Positions 22,407 to 33,714 of a DNA stretch of 64,000 nucleotides are shown piece by piece. The DNA is taken from positions 2,976,001-3,040,000 of the forward strand of contig OZ024928.1 in assembly GCA_964017235.1 (NCBI GenBank), in the 5' to 3' direction. The DNA comes from Sabellastarte sp. h YS-2021 (lineage: Eukaryota; Annelida; Polychaeta; Sabellida; Sabellidae). Under the pieces are notes generated by a model that was given only the letters and a program-made list of their open reading frames with translations, did not search any database and was not told the origin of the DNA. The position numbers were made by a program, and so were the translations under genes. How positions within the stretch are numbered: position 1 is the stretch's first letter; each line of letters opens with the position of its first letter.

Positions 22407-23524
22407 ACTTGAAGAAGTAGGAAAGAAATTAAAACTAATAATTTACCATCCAATAACTCATCCACACATAAAGGTATCCATATGTTTGATTTGGATGTCA
22501 GTTTGCATCTCTTTATAGGCATAACTGTCCATGAAATGACATGAAAAGAGACACATCAATTATTTATAACTTTATTTACTTCCGATATTCACACAAGTAC
22601 AATTATTGAGTAGACTAAGTGTTATAGTGTCAGAACTTAAACCATGTACACTCTATATTGGTGAAGCTGTTTGTGATTGTTCCACCAAATGGACTAAGAA
22701 TTATAATGTTTTCTTAGATAAATATTTAAACAGTGGTGCAGTCCATTCTAGTTGGAATAGATTACAGACACTCAGAATAAAAAATAAACTTAAATGTATT
22801 GTAACATTTATAATTGCAATATACTTTAACTGCTGTTTCATTCCACTGGCCTTATAGTTGACCATTTGAAAACACAGCTTGAGTATTTGAGGTTTGTTTC
22901 TAAATATAGCATGTACTTGTGACATATGGTGTTTTTCTCACATTTTTTTCAGAAATGAGTGTATTCATTCAAAGAGACAGTTGCGCCCCCTGCCCTTTTC
23001 CATCTGCAACTGACAATGATGCCATACATGATATGAATATGATTTACCTTATCCTAAGTTTGATATTCTGAAGGTGTTGATGTTTGGTTGTTCAGATTGG
23101 TTTCAGATACAACAGCTTTAGGACTTATAATAAGCAATGTATAGGCACTTTCTTTGAATTTCATCCGAAATCGTCTGTGGCAGTCATCATATTATTCAAA
23201 ATGATGACAAACATATCCCAGGTAGTTTTTTGGGTGATTACGAATATATGATGTAAATTTGAGAAGCGTAGGTGTAAAAGTTTTTATGAAAAAGTGGTAA
23301 CAAGAAAATCTCTGTAAACACTGAACTGACACATTCTAATACTATATCCATCTGGCAGGAAAAAAGACCATTACTCATTGAATCATTACTGAAAATACTT
23401 ATAGCATTTCCAGGATTTTCCCGATAAGCTTTGCCAGATAAAACTATAAAATGACAAACTTAAATCAACTTTTAATAGATAGCAACTGTTTAAATATTAA
23501 TTTTACCCCATGGTCATTTAAGGA
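22407..23524. other. Upstream of channel gene
   Basis: Presumed 5' flank of the channel gene. An 83-codon frame at 22606-22857 shows no domain. I see no CpG-rich promoter or clear TATA element. Confidence 0.3.
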
Positions 23525-23965
23525 AAAAGCCTCGTACACGCTGAATCTCAGAAACTGTGATGCCATGGTAAAATTTAGCTTTTAAATCTTGCCCGGCTAG
23601 ATCTTGGAAACTGTAAGGTGTAGGGCTTTCATACTTGGCAGGACTTGTAGGTCTGCAACTCCATGGTGTGACCTGAATTTGGCTTTTAAACTTGCAGTAG
23701 TGGTCTCCAGCTTTCAAAACTTATCTAGTCTATGTATTGGAAACCATAAGGTGAAGAAAGATGATACTTTATTGGTTAGGTATGTAGGTATACAACATCA
23801 TGGTGTAACCTTAACTTGATGGATTCTAGAAGACCTTGCTGTTAACATTTTTATCTGAGCTATATCTCAGAAGCTGCAAGATGCAGGAAGCTAATACTTG
23901 GCAGGACCATTGGCTGGGGGTGTAGGTTTCCAATGTCATGACCTTTATTTGACTTTTCTGTAGTG
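23525..23965. repeat. Degenerate tandem repeat, about 150-bp units
   Basis: About three diverged units recur in order: a TCTCAGAAACTGTGA / ATCTTGGAAACTG / ATCTCAGAAGCTGCAAG block, a GCTTTCATACTTGGCAGGA / GCTAATACTTGGCAGGA block, a GTAGGT(C/A/T) block and a CATGGTGTGACCT / CATGGTGTAACCT / GTCATGACCT block. There is no gene; the short frames across it follow the repeats. Confidence 0.6.
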
Positions 23966-24149
23966 ATCCTCAAGTTGAAAAAATCTTGCCCCCATTATAT
24001 ATTGAGTGGATACTCTCTCTAAGGGTTTTTCCAGCTATGAAAAATTTGACCAAACTGTACTATCCCCATTAAAAATTAAGACATTTTACAGCTTCACACT
24101 TTCAGTTTACAAGTACATGCTGTCGATGCTGTTTATTATTATTTTAATA

Positions 24150-24722
24150 TAGGAATAAAAAACATATTGGAGTGCTTTATGGTAGTTTTAAACTATCCAT
24201 CAGCTGAATATTTAAGCCACGCAGCCCGAAGGGCTGAGTGTTTTAATACAGCAGATTGATAGTTTAAAACCATCATAAACCACGACAATGTGTTTTTATT
24301 CCTATTCTTAAATGGTTACATTGATATTTTGTTCAAAATAAGGGATAAATCTTACGCAAAATTCAAAACAAATCCAATGCTATGTTGGCTGTTCCTTTAA
24401 CTAAACATGCATAGTGATGGATGTACAAACAGCCTTTTGGTTAAAATATTGTTAGGACATCCCAAACATGATTTTATGATTTCATAAATATTAATGTGTA
24501 GTCAATCTTTAAATGCAATATTGATAAAAATCCCCACTGAATTATTTGACTTCATATTTGCAGCATATAATTTATGTTTTATTTTGCCTCTAGTTTTTTA
24601 CATTTGTACGCAAAGGGATGATGCACGCAGAGTTCAACAGCATTGTTTTATCTACCGTTCCATATTCGCGATTCCAGCATTGCGCAAAAGACTTGTCCAA
24701 GGTGCAGTGTACCATTTTAGAA
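24150..24722. mobile_element. Composite foldback/TIR element, copy 2
   Basis: Opposite orientation to 1470-2062. The foldback (24150-24305) has arms ending in TTTTTATTCCTAT and a tip AGCCC-GAA-GGGCT. It is followed by the unit whose complement begins TTCTAAAATGGTACACTGC and contains CTTTTGCGCAAT, TCGCGAATAT and TTTGCGTACAAATGTA, as in copy 1. The 98-codon frame inside is not a gene. Confidence 0.7.
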
Positions 24723-25189
24723 AGTTGCATTCAGGAACTCTGATATACCCATTAAATCAAAGTCAAAGTTGGGGGTGTACGTCATGTTGAACAGCCAGGG
24801 TCATATTGGAACAGGTTCTCAGCTTTGCCACTTGGTACCTGGCACGTAAGTAATAGCACAGAAGGTCAGTCCGGTGTGTTTATGGTTAGTTAGTGCTTAT
24901 TTTATATAAAGTGGGTGGTGCTGGTTATTATGTACGATAATGGTGTCTGTGGGTGCAAATTTTGTTCACAGTGAGCTTGATATCACGGTGAACTGTTTTT
25001 GGCCTTGGGTATTTTTAATGTTGGCCCAGACAGTACATGGGGTGATATCTGAGTTAAATTGTCTTTAAAAGTTGGTACTCAGGCCATGTGTTTCATATTG
25101 GAATTTGGCACTGGGCGTGCTGACAGTCTTTTGTAAAGTAAAGTTCTTGACTTTAGACTAGTCCACGTGTTGGGGGATTTTGGTCAAGT
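24723..25189. other. Probable 5' part of decayed DIRS element
   Basis: Plus-strand sequence upstream of a recognisable gag remnant. No coding motif is visible and the left end of the element was not found. Confidence 0.3.
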
Positions 25190-26065
25190 TTGCATAAGAC
25201 TGCCATCAGGTTGAGAGTATTGGTAAGAAGAAAGCTGCCACTACCCCATCTTCCTCACTGAATGATTCTAAGTTAAGTAACTTGGATCAGAAGATTGACA
25301 GGATGATGGAGATGGTTTCTTGCTTTCAGAAACGGCTTTGTTGACAGGAGGAGAGGAACCCTGCCCCCAGTTCCATCTGCCCATAGTTCATTGAGAGCGG
25401 AAGGTAATGAAGAGTTTCAGGTCCAGTCCTTTCAAGAGCTGAAGGGTGATTCAAAGATTCAGACAGAAGTCAGGTTCAGGCTGCACGAGTATGATCATGC
25501 ATCCCGGATGGAAACAAGGGGTAAGCGGTCTGATACCCTAAAGTTCTGGGCGTTTTAGATCAGGCATACTTAAGGTGAAACGTGTAATAAGCTGGCCACA
25601 AAACTTTTGCAGTCTCTGGGGGAACTAGACAGCTGATTTATGATGACCTTAGTGCCTTGCAGTGTTCTCGGGGCCTTGCCTTTTGCATTTTAGAACAGAC
25701 GGACCCAAAAATTTGGAAAAATATGCTGATGTATTACACTGGGATGCAATTGAAGTATCTTTTTTACAGCTATGCATGCACACGCTATTGTCCTGCAAGA
25801 AATTGAAAAAGGAACCTTAATTGGGGGATTTAGAAAAAAAATTGAAAAAATAAGAGTAAAGGGCAGCTATTGGGGAACAGGTAAAGAGGTGCCTGATCAG
25901 GCAACCAAAGCAGTAGTGTGTAATTTGTTTAATAAGGGCACTTGTAGATACAATCAATCAGAGCATTTTGATAAAGGGATTACATATCACTATTACTATA
26001 GTTATTACTTCTCAGTTTCCAGCAAAAAAATGATCAAAAGTCAAATGTTTATGCATGGAACGTGA
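25190..26065 (+). pseudogene. Decayed Ngaro/DIRS gag-like ORF
   Basis: Broken in several frames. The clearest part, near 25919-26000, encodes CNLFNKGTCRYNQSEHFDKG. This aligns with the C-terminal cysteine motif CKFYNEGTCSHD of ORF1 in the intact element (50416-51636), with several downstream Cys/His lost. Upstream, 25220-25330 retains coiled-coil-like codons (NLDQKIDRMMEMV). Function would have been RNA binding in the retrotransposon particle; it is now dead. Confidence 0.6.
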
Positions 26066-26939
26066 ACAGAAAGCTAATAAGAGTGGTCAATGGATTTAAT
26101 AAGAGTGCAGTGGACGTACCTGATAGACATATTCAAAAACTCCCAGATATCAGTGCCCCTTCTTATGATATTCAATATCAGAGTGACGGATACCATATTG
26201 ATGGCTTTTACACCCTAGGGTTATTGATAATAATAGAAATTATTTGCCTATCGAAAAAAGAGGCCACATGGTTATACCAAAAAATCCTCTTAATGTTTAG
26301 TCTTCTGTATTTTATTATGGTATTGTTCCAGAACCCAGGGGTCTTTTATATGTTTTTGCACCAGTTTTTTTAGTAAAATATTATCAACAAATGAGTCACT
26401 ATCTTAATAATGCTGTATATGAGTAATCCAAAAAGACAAGCAAGGAATGTTTACAAATCTGCTTACTCCAGTGGCTTCGACAGTTTTATGGTTACCATTG
26501 ATGTCTGTACTGGTGATATAAATAAAGATCCTAGTATTACCTTTGGTAATTCTACTAATTGCAAGCAGAATTAAATAAACAGTAAAACATTTGAAACGGT
26601 TTGAATCCATATTGTGTGGTGATCGAGGTACAACTTATGGTAATAACACCTCAGTCTGCTCTGAGAGTAGCCCCTTTTGTAGTGTATCCATTGGGTCATA
26701 CTCTATTTATCATTGTCTGTGGAAATTATTCCCGACATTGTAGAGTGTAGTATTGTATCAGATATCTGTATTTATCAAAATTAAAGTGGGGTTGTTGGCT
26801 TACATGGCACGTCCAGTGTGAATTCCAATACATACAAGTCATGTCATTTTATAGTTAAGAAAACTATTGGACATGCAAATATATTTAAGGGTCATTTTAA
26901 TAGTTTCAGTATTTTTCTTCACATGAATTAAAAATACAG
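26066..26939 (+). other. Interior of decayed DIRS element
   Basis: A 103-codon frame (26062-26373) and fragments such as FDSFMVTIDVCTGDINKD (about 26476-26530) sit where the N-terminal part of ORF2 would lie. No domain is recognisable in that region of the intact element either. It is assigned by position only. Confidence 0.35.
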
Positions 26940-27236
26940 GTAAGTGTGATGGTATCGCCAATACTTTCACCTGTGCACACACAGATACTTATGCAATTCG
27001 ACAAGAGTTTGGGTTAATTGCAGTGTAATGACATGGTTACTTGGATTCAACAGGCCCATAAAGCAGTTCACAAAACTAAGGTCCCCAATGATGTTGATAC
27101 TTGTATGCTAGTACCATCTCGTTTCAATATTTTTAATTGGCGTCAATTGTTAAAGAATTATCAATTTAATATTCTATGTGAATATCTACACATTCCGCAT
27201 GGAGAATATACAATTCAGAAGTGGCGTTAAAATATT
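26940..27236 (+). pseudogene. ORF2 fragment of decayed DIRS element
   Basis: Residues VTWIQQAHKAVHKTKVPN, then a block with FNIFNWRQLLKNYQFN and CEYLHIPHGEY, parallel the pre-RT region of the intact ORF2 (IKMAEAIQDSGMPN; LNIDAWAHYLKDYHDKF; QYLKYGFPL near 52740-52900). It is cut off by the minus-strand element that starts just beyond. Confidence 0.6.
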
Positions 27237-27648
27237 ATTTTTATTTTATTCTTTAACATGTAAGTTTTTAAGCAGCACATTTTACTAGCACAGATATTTT
27301 GAATCTCTTTTAAGTTTGTGAAACATATACTGGGAACCAGAAGCTACCAGTGACCTTGAGAAAGCTTAGTTACATGTCAAGGTCAAGAAGGGCAAAGAAG
27401 ATCATGAGAATGACAATGACCTAGAAACCAATGAAAATTCAAGAACATGGTTTGAAAAAGAGGACTACAAAAGGTCCCAAGAATTTGAAGACATATAAGC
27501 CCCAATGGGCCACAAGGCCAAGGTCAAAGGTAGCAAAATGTTAATATTACTTCATAAAGACTAATGTGAAATGTAAACAGGACAGATATATGAGATTATG
27601 AAGCAAAAGGTCAGTTTAAAAGAGAAGTTGTAGCACCCAAAACCCAAA

Positions 27649-28573
27649 TCAAAGAAAAAGATGTTGCCTAAAGGTAGATGAAACAGGAAATGAAACAGTA
27701 TGGGATGCTTGGAGATATGTCCAAACTGCATCCAATTTCGATGTATCATGAGCTTTAATATGTTCCAGAGGGACACCATGATGGAAGGCCCAGGTACTAG
27801 CTGTTTTCCTGAAAGTATGGAATGTCAGGTGAGGGTTAAGGTGCAAAGTTTGAGAAATTATTTTGAGGTGCTTTATCGCCATGGAATCTGTGAGCACTAC
27901 CAGGCGTTATTTGTTGTAAATCATGAAGAGAGTGTTATTATCAGAACCAGGATAGGTGTGCAGAAGTTCTGTAATGGCAGCAATAGGACAGAGTGGGGAC
28001 TTCCCTAGTGCAGGAATTGCAATGGTATGTATATCAGTTCTATTCTGGATGGTTTTCGACCATTTAATAATGATGATAGCACCTGTTTGCGAAAATATAA
28101 TATCACCCCTGAAAATATGCCTAATGTGGTCATAAGATGTAGTAGAGTGTGGCAATATATTTGACATCCTTAGAAAAGTGGGTCAAACGGTATAAGGCTT
28201 TGTATATTATGTGGTGTTCAAATGCTTCACAAGTTTTCGTAATTGTAAGCAACAGATCAGTATTTAACATTGGGGTCACCTTAGGTGAAAAAGACTTGGT
28301 TAGTTTTAGTGACTTGATAAACAGAGGAATTCTTTCATCTTTGAAAGGCAAGGTAGGTAAGCCATGAATTACATGCAAAGCTCTTAAGGCAGCAATATTA
28401 TTACTGATATTGGATTCAGAAAGGCGACATGTTGCTAAAAATTCTAAATAGGCTAGGATAATAAGTGGAGTCATCTGATAGATGAGCAGCCCAGCTGCCT
28501 CCAGGAAGGCCAGAAAATCCTTCCACATTCTTGTATATTGCCTGAGTGTGGCTGAGCTGAAGCCAGAAGCCAA
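27649..28573 (-). pseudogene. Tyrosine recombinase of decayed DIRS element
   Basis: Three frame segments (28573-28130, 28167-27907, 27897-27649) together span a YR domain. Visible parts are SATLRQYTRMWKDFLAFL at the N-terminal core-binding region, a KWSKTIQNRTD segment that aligns with KWTKTIQDPN of the intact copy, and near the end a box II HTFRK followed by AH and VWTYL, which holds the candidate nucleophilic Tyr. The HGLW stretch of the intact copy is replaced by unrelated residues. The enzyme would integrate circular cDNA; two frameshifts make it inactive. Confidence 0.75.
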
Positions 28574-28697
28574 CCTGGCTGCTGCAGAGGTACCCAGCTG
28601 GACTGCTCCAGGTGGGACATCTAAAATACAAAAGAAACATACAGTATGGAATGGTATAATGCACGAAAAAAATGTTTGTATTCAGTAGTGTTAGATC

Positions 28698-29069
28698 TCA
28701 ATGGGTGGGGATCCAGTAAGGATGGGGACACAATGTTAGTAATTTATCATAATCACCTGGCTGACCATCCCACCTAGATAACAGATCCGCTAAAGAATTC
28801 TGTTTACCAGGGATATGAGTAAATTTAAACTGAATATTAAACATGGCACTAATCAACCAGATATTCCTGGCACACATATCCAAAACACTATCTCTGGCTT
28901 TACCTGTATTAAGCACTTCAACTACTGCCATATTATCGCAAAATATGTGAATTTGTTTATTTGCCCAGGCTTCTGCCCAGACCTTGGATGCCACAACTAT
29001 GTTGAGAGCTTCTAGCTGTACTATAGAATAATTTTTGTAGTCTTTTGAAATGGGAAGTGAATATACCAT
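28698..29069 (-). pseudogene. RNase H domain of decayed DIRS element
   Basis: Encodes VQLEALNIVVASKVWAEAWA (catalytic Glu), then IFCDNMAVVEVLNTG (catalytic Asp) and HIPGKQNSLADLLSRW (final Asp). These align one-to-one with the RNase H of the intact element (53658-54377). The first strand with its Asp lies upstream in a broken stretch. It degrades the RNA of RNA-DNA hybrids during reverse transcription. Confidence 0.75.
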
Positions 29070-29107
29070 GAAATTATAGGCACCACCTAGACCTGTGAGG
29101 GATGCAT

Positions 29108-30398
29108 CTAAGTGGACCTGTGTACCGCTTTCTGTATGGTTATAGTATGTAACACCATTAAACTAGTACAAAAGGTATTAAACCAATTTAGGTCTTGAAA
29201 GAATCCTTGTCTTAGTAGGATCTTTTTTGCATTAGTATTATCCCTAAACTGTAGCATTTGATTCAAGAAGAATTTAGAAGACCCGATATATTTGGTTATA
29301 TAAAGAAGGGATCCCAGCAAAGACTGGAGGTCTCTTTTACTGCAATATATTTTGGTAGTCCATTCCATACATAATTGCTTAATTTCCTGCAATTTTGTCT
29401 CTGGTATGGAGACAGTTTTATCTATTGTATTTACCATGATACCTAAACATACAACAGAAGCGGATGGAGGCACCAATTTGTCCTGACTGACATTCAAACC
29501 CACGTCTTTCAATAAATCTTGTAGAAATTGAAAAGACTGGTGTATTTCATGTGGTATACCTATATATATTAAGTCATCTATATAATTGTAGAAGTGTTTA
29601 TAACCTCTGACATTCATAATATGGTGCATAGCATCGGAGCAGCGCTGAAACAGAACAGATCTGTGTCTGAATCCGAAAGGCAGACATCCAGACAGGGTGG
29701 CGAGTTCTCTAGCATAGACAATGAAATAATTACAGTGTTTTAAACTCAATAGGTCAATGTCCCCAGGGTTAATGGGCAGATGCCTAAAGGCCCTGCTTAT
29801 ATTTATTTCCTAAAGAAGGATCATGCAAAGTGAAGTAGGTACCTAAATATTGGTCTCACTTGACACCATCATTAACCGAAGCACCCCTGGGCCAGCTGAG
29901 GTTCATAATGGTTCTCATTTTATTAGAATTCTACTTAGTCCTCATCATTAAGGGAGTTACATGTAACTCAATCGGAGGTTCCATGAATGGACCATACATA
30001 GCATTAAATGCACATTCTTCCATAATATAACTTTCAACAAGATTTAAATGCTGACCTAAAGTATGGTAAATTTCAGTAGATTGAAGTTGACAAGTCCTAG
30101 GGGGAAGCCATATTGTATTAAGTCTGGTTATCCCAGAAATTTTTAAGGTGAAAACGCCACCTACCAGGTTTAAGTTGTGAAGGTACTGGTAATTTGGTAG
30201 ACCAGTTTGCTTGATAATTGTATACATTTGAATGATATCTGGTATTGTTTCCCAGTACTTAGGGTCACCTGTGTAAATAGCCAGAGGACTAACTGCTGAA
30301 ACCAAAATCAGAACCATTTTGTTTAATACAAACCTGAAAATCTGCACATCTAAATCTGTTGACCCAAATGTGATCTGGTATGGTCTTTTTCTGATCAA
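29108..30398 (-). pseudogene. Reverse transcriptase of decayed DIRS element
   Basis: Segments at 30398-29931 and 29749-29108, with a damaged link between, cover a Ngaro-type RT. The link still encodes MNLSWPRGASVNDGV, matching LNLSFPAGASLNDTV of the intact copy. The active site NYIDDLIYIG is kept, followed by LGIMVN and LQSLLGSLLYITK (thumb). Intervening palm strands, including the first catalytic Asp region, are missing or shifted. It is non-functional. Confidence 0.78.
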
Positions 30399-30465
30399 AT
30401 GTACTATGAAGGTAGTTATTTTCTAACTGATAATCAAGTGGGATGCTTATGTTATCAATAGATGT

Positions 30466-30888
30466 TTACAAGTGTTGCATTTTATTTGCTGAGTCATAAC
30501 AAATTGGTAATGCAAGAGTATGTTCAGATCCACGATCCAAATACCCAGTTTTGTTTTTATTCCCCTTCAAAGAAATTTTGCTTAGTTTTTCATCATTCTG
30601 TGTCTTGCTAATGGACCAAGGCTCATGGTCAGGCAATTCAACACAAGTTTTTGGAGCAGAGGAAGCTGTAGGTACCCTTGTAGACAAACTAGTAACACTG
30701 ACAATAGTTCTAGTAGGTATTCTGCAATTGTGATTTGAATTACCCGAGTAGGATGACAAATCATCCTCAGAGGATACAGAATTATCCTCATAACTAACCT
30801 CCAAAAGTGGTAGAAACTTATTGGAAGTTAGAATACCTTGTTTTGTTACAATATTTGTTGCGATTGACCACTGGCCGCACTGCCACAA
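30466..30888 (-). pseudogene. ORF2 N-terminal region of decayed DIRS element
   Basis: A 140-codon acidic and Ser/Thr-rich frame between the gag-like and RT parts, with no recognisable domain. It corresponds by position to the unstructured N-terminus of ORF2 in the intact copy. It is assigned by context only. Confidence 0.4.
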
Positions 30889-31023
30889 TCGGTCACTGAT
30901 TCCTTGCCAGATTAATTTTTACATGGTGCCGTGTTTTGAACATGAATAACTCTTTTATCAAAGTTTGTACAAACCCCACCAAATTTGGAAAGACTTTTAA
31001 AATGAGGATTCAAACCCGTTATG

Positions 31024-31254
31024 GGGGGCCACGGTGGCAGAGTGGTAACACTCTCCCCTCCCACCTCTGAGGCCGTGGTTTGATCGCCACACGGGCTCAA
31101 GTGGGAAAGCTGGTAGTTGCTTGCTGTTGGTCGGCAGTTTACAGTACAGAACCCTAACAAACTCTATGTACTGGTTTCCTCTGCCCTTCCAACTACCCGT
31201 TGTGATATGACCTGTACAGTGTTAAAAGTAACGTTAAACTCCAAATAAATCAAT
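31024..31254 (+). mobile_element. tRNA-derived SINE nested in DIRS element
   Basis: Same family as 17301 and 37504: head CACGGTGGCAGAGTGGTAAC, damaged B box GGTTTGATCGCC, then the shared body and AAATAAATCAAT tail. It is flanked by a 13-bp duplication with one mismatch (CAAACCCGTTATG at 31011; CAAACCCTTTATG at 31255). It sits in the minus-strand DIRS between gag-like and RT parts and so postdates it. Confidence 0.9.
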
Positions 31255-31515
31255 CAAACCCTTTATGATCTTAGCTTTTGAAAGTGAACCATGTGTTGAA
31301 ATGGTTTGTCCAAGGATACTGTAAGATTTTGATTTGAACCCTTTCCAAGATCCTGGGCATAAGAGAGGTTAGGAACAGTGTGTTGAAAGCGTTTGGTTTG
31401 TGAAACCATGAAATGGCAGTACTCTTAGGTACTTTCTGGCAAAGGTACGTTTGGTTTTGTGAAGCATTTTTGTTGTAAAAAACTCTAGAAGGATTGCAGT
31501 TTACATGCACTGACT

Positions 31516-31928
31516 CTACTTGTTTTTTGCACCCTTTCTGAGCTTATTCCAACATTCTACTTCCAGATGGGAGTAAGTCTTACCATGAGAAGCAAAACAA
31601 GCAGCACAAATGTGCTTGTACAAAGTACCTTTGGTATCATGTGATTTCTGATGAACACAAGAACCCTGGTTAAAATACTGGCAAGGCATGGACTTGGTAG
31701 GTTTAGTTGCATTTTTCTTAGCACTGTTTGAAGGGTGAGTACCGTACTGATTTTGTAGTGTATGTCTCTGAGCATTAGCCCTTCTAATACGGTCAATTTT
31801 TCCAATTTCTTCATAACTGACAACTTCTCCTTGCTCCATCCTACATAGGAGCACAGCATGGCTGGCTTTTGCCGCATCCCAGGAAAAATCATTTGCATCA
31901 TCCAAAAGCAAATGAGATAGTCAAGCAT
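31516..31928 (-). pseudogene. Gag-like C-terminus of decayed DIRS element
   Basis: A 131-codon frame whose C-terminal part holds CQYFNQGSCVHQKSHDTKGT, then HICAACFASHGKTYSHLEVE and a final Cys. The Cys/His spacing matches the intact ORF1 (CKFYNEGTC...H...MCAYC...H...C), with a four-residue insertion. The motif resembles a CCCH finger followed by a CxxC...H...C knuckle and probably binds nucleic acid. It is severed from its N-terminal half by 31965-32640. Confidence 0.72.
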
Positions 31929-31964
31929 GAATTTTGATTTTTTGAATTTTGTTCTTCCCTCATG

Positions 31965-32640
31965 ATACGGCAGTTTCCCAAGGGCTAAAGGTCAGAGGTC
32001 AAAAGAGGTTTATGAGAAGTTAAAAGGCGACATACGTTTGAGGCATTTAGTTACATGTTAGTAGGTATGTACAGGGGTAAAACTTTAAAATTTCAAGGCT
32101 TTGAAGATTTTAAAAGCACCATAAAATAGGATAAAACACATACAATACTACAAAGCAAAAGGCAACTAGTGCCCTACATATCACAGAAGTACAGACAAGT
32201 TACAATTAATACAGCTAGAATGTCTAGCATAACAGCAACTTGTGCCAGAGTAGTCATAATAAGGTAATGTCAAATCGAGAGGAAGCCAACATGTCCTGGC
32301 TTACCTAGTGTCAAGTAAGAAGTGAAGGAATTGAGAGGGGGCTACCAGGATATTGCCTGGCCCTGCCTTGATCCACAAACTTTGTGCACTGTTACAGTCA
32401 AATCAAGAGGGGGTCATCCAGGGTCAGCCTGGGGCCGCCTAAAACACACAGTTCAAGTGTGACAGGGAGGGAAGGTGGGGAATAAAATTTCCTTGGTATA
32501 TCTTGTTTATTCGATTCCTGAATTCAAAATGGCCCTTCAAATTCAAAGTGAGGCCAATAAGCTGAACCCCAATGTACCTGATTGGAAGACCCCTGATAGG
32601 TTAAAGGTCACTTAAGTGTCAATGCAGATTTAAGGTGGTG
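31965..32640 (-). mobile_element. Ngaro terminal unit inserted in gag
   Basis: Read on the minus strand: ATTGGCCTCACTTTGAATTT resembles the A-repeat end, then the GGCTGACCCTGG block of the A2-B2 spacer, and finally CTAACATGTAACTAAATGCC...TTTTAACTTC...TTTGACCTCTGACC, a close match to the B repeat (CTAACATGTAAATAAATGCC...TTTAACTTC...). It interrupts the gag-like gene of the older DIRS copy, so the short form inserted as a discrete unit. Confidence 0.65.
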
Positions 32641-32725
32641 AGGAAACTGAGGCTGCAGGCTTCTATCAGGCCGTGCTGGGCAAACCAGCCATTCATTGGG
32701 TGACAGATAACTGATCATATGAAAT

Positions 32726-33606
32726 TCATTCTTTTTGAGAGCGGGTAATAACATATTCATGGGGCCATTTCACTCTATTTGGTACCACGACCTCTACAGG
32801 ACCATCTCTAAGATATCTTTGTTTGCAATTACCTGTTTTGACAGAATCTGCCAGTTCCTTTAACCTTTTTTCAACTTGGTTTTGAATGTAAACATCTTGT
32901 CTAAGTTCATTGAGATGTGGGAGGGTAGTGCTCTGAACTACTGGATTTGGGGAAGGCAGAAACTGATTGTTGCATTGATTCAAATCCGAGTCTTGTACAT
33001 TTGAAAACCCTGAAGCTGAAATTGGATTGCAAACAGTAGAAACACTCTGTAACCTTTGGCAGGACACTGGATCCGACTTTGATGCATTTACTGAAACTTT
33101 TTTGTGTGCCTGTGGCCGTGTGACCAGGGTTTTATGCTTTGGCTTTTTAAAAGTACTTTTGATCTTTGCAGAATCAGTACTCTTTTTGCACTGGGTATTT
33201 TCTATTTTTGTCAAACGCTGGCCAATACTTTGTAACTGTGCTAGAATCTGTGCATTAATCGTGTCTTGTGACACACTAGTACTTTTTTTTTATCAAAAGC
33301 ATCAGAATCAGAATTCCAATCATTTTTGGATTTATCATTGCTAGCTTCATCATCCGATTGTACCAGATCACTACAGTTTAAATCAGAAGCTGATGAATCA
33401 GAATCGCATACTTGCACTGAATTTTCCTGTTGCTTCATAAGCTGTGAGATAAACTGTGAATCATCAGAAAGCTTGAGTTGTACAGGTACGTGGATCGGAT
33501 CCCTCTTTGATGAACGCAGGTTGTACTGTTTAGAAACTTCTGCCATCCCAGTGAAAAGACTAACAACCAGTACAGCCAAGTACAGCAATATACAGTGTAC
33601 AGACAC
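32726..33606 (-). pseudogene. Gag-like N-terminus of decayed DIRS element
   Basis: Two overlapping frames (33606-33241 and 33274-32726) joined by a shift near 33250-33280. The first contains YNLRSSKRDP and an acidic Ser-rich stretch. The second begins with a short coiled-coil-like helix (QILAQLQSIGQRLTKIEN), followed by a Lys-rich linker. The intact ORF1 has a similar helix (SMLNKLSESNQALMARIESI). The domain is probably for self-association. Confidence 0.6.
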
Positions 33607-33714
33607 TAGTTAAACATAAAAACTAAAAACCCTTGCTAAAATCCAGATTTAATTTTTTTTCAATGTGACCCCTCGTGCTGCCAAAGTTGAAGTGGCAGAG
33701 GTTTCAGCCTGCAA

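Larger units (their letters stand above)
27270..33620 (-). mobile_element. Decayed Ngaro/DIRS retrotransposon, minus strand
   Basis: Going right to left it retains gag-like ORF1, RT, RNase H and a tyrosine recombinase in the Ngaro order. All are damaged by frameshifts and stops. It was later invaded by a SINE (31024-31254) and by a short Ngaro terminal unit (31965-32640) that splits the gag-like gene. The 27270-27560 end carries TTTGACCTTGGCCTTGTGG-type sequence on the minus strand, like a B repeat. The family differs from the intact copy at 50 kb, since protein identity is only partial. Terminal repeats are not resolved. Confidence 0.75.

Noticed and set aside
33241..33606. Host acidic protein gene
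   Set aside because: Position and frame continuity with 32726-33274 and the downstream cysteine motif show it is the N-terminal part of the decayed retrotransposon gag-like gene.
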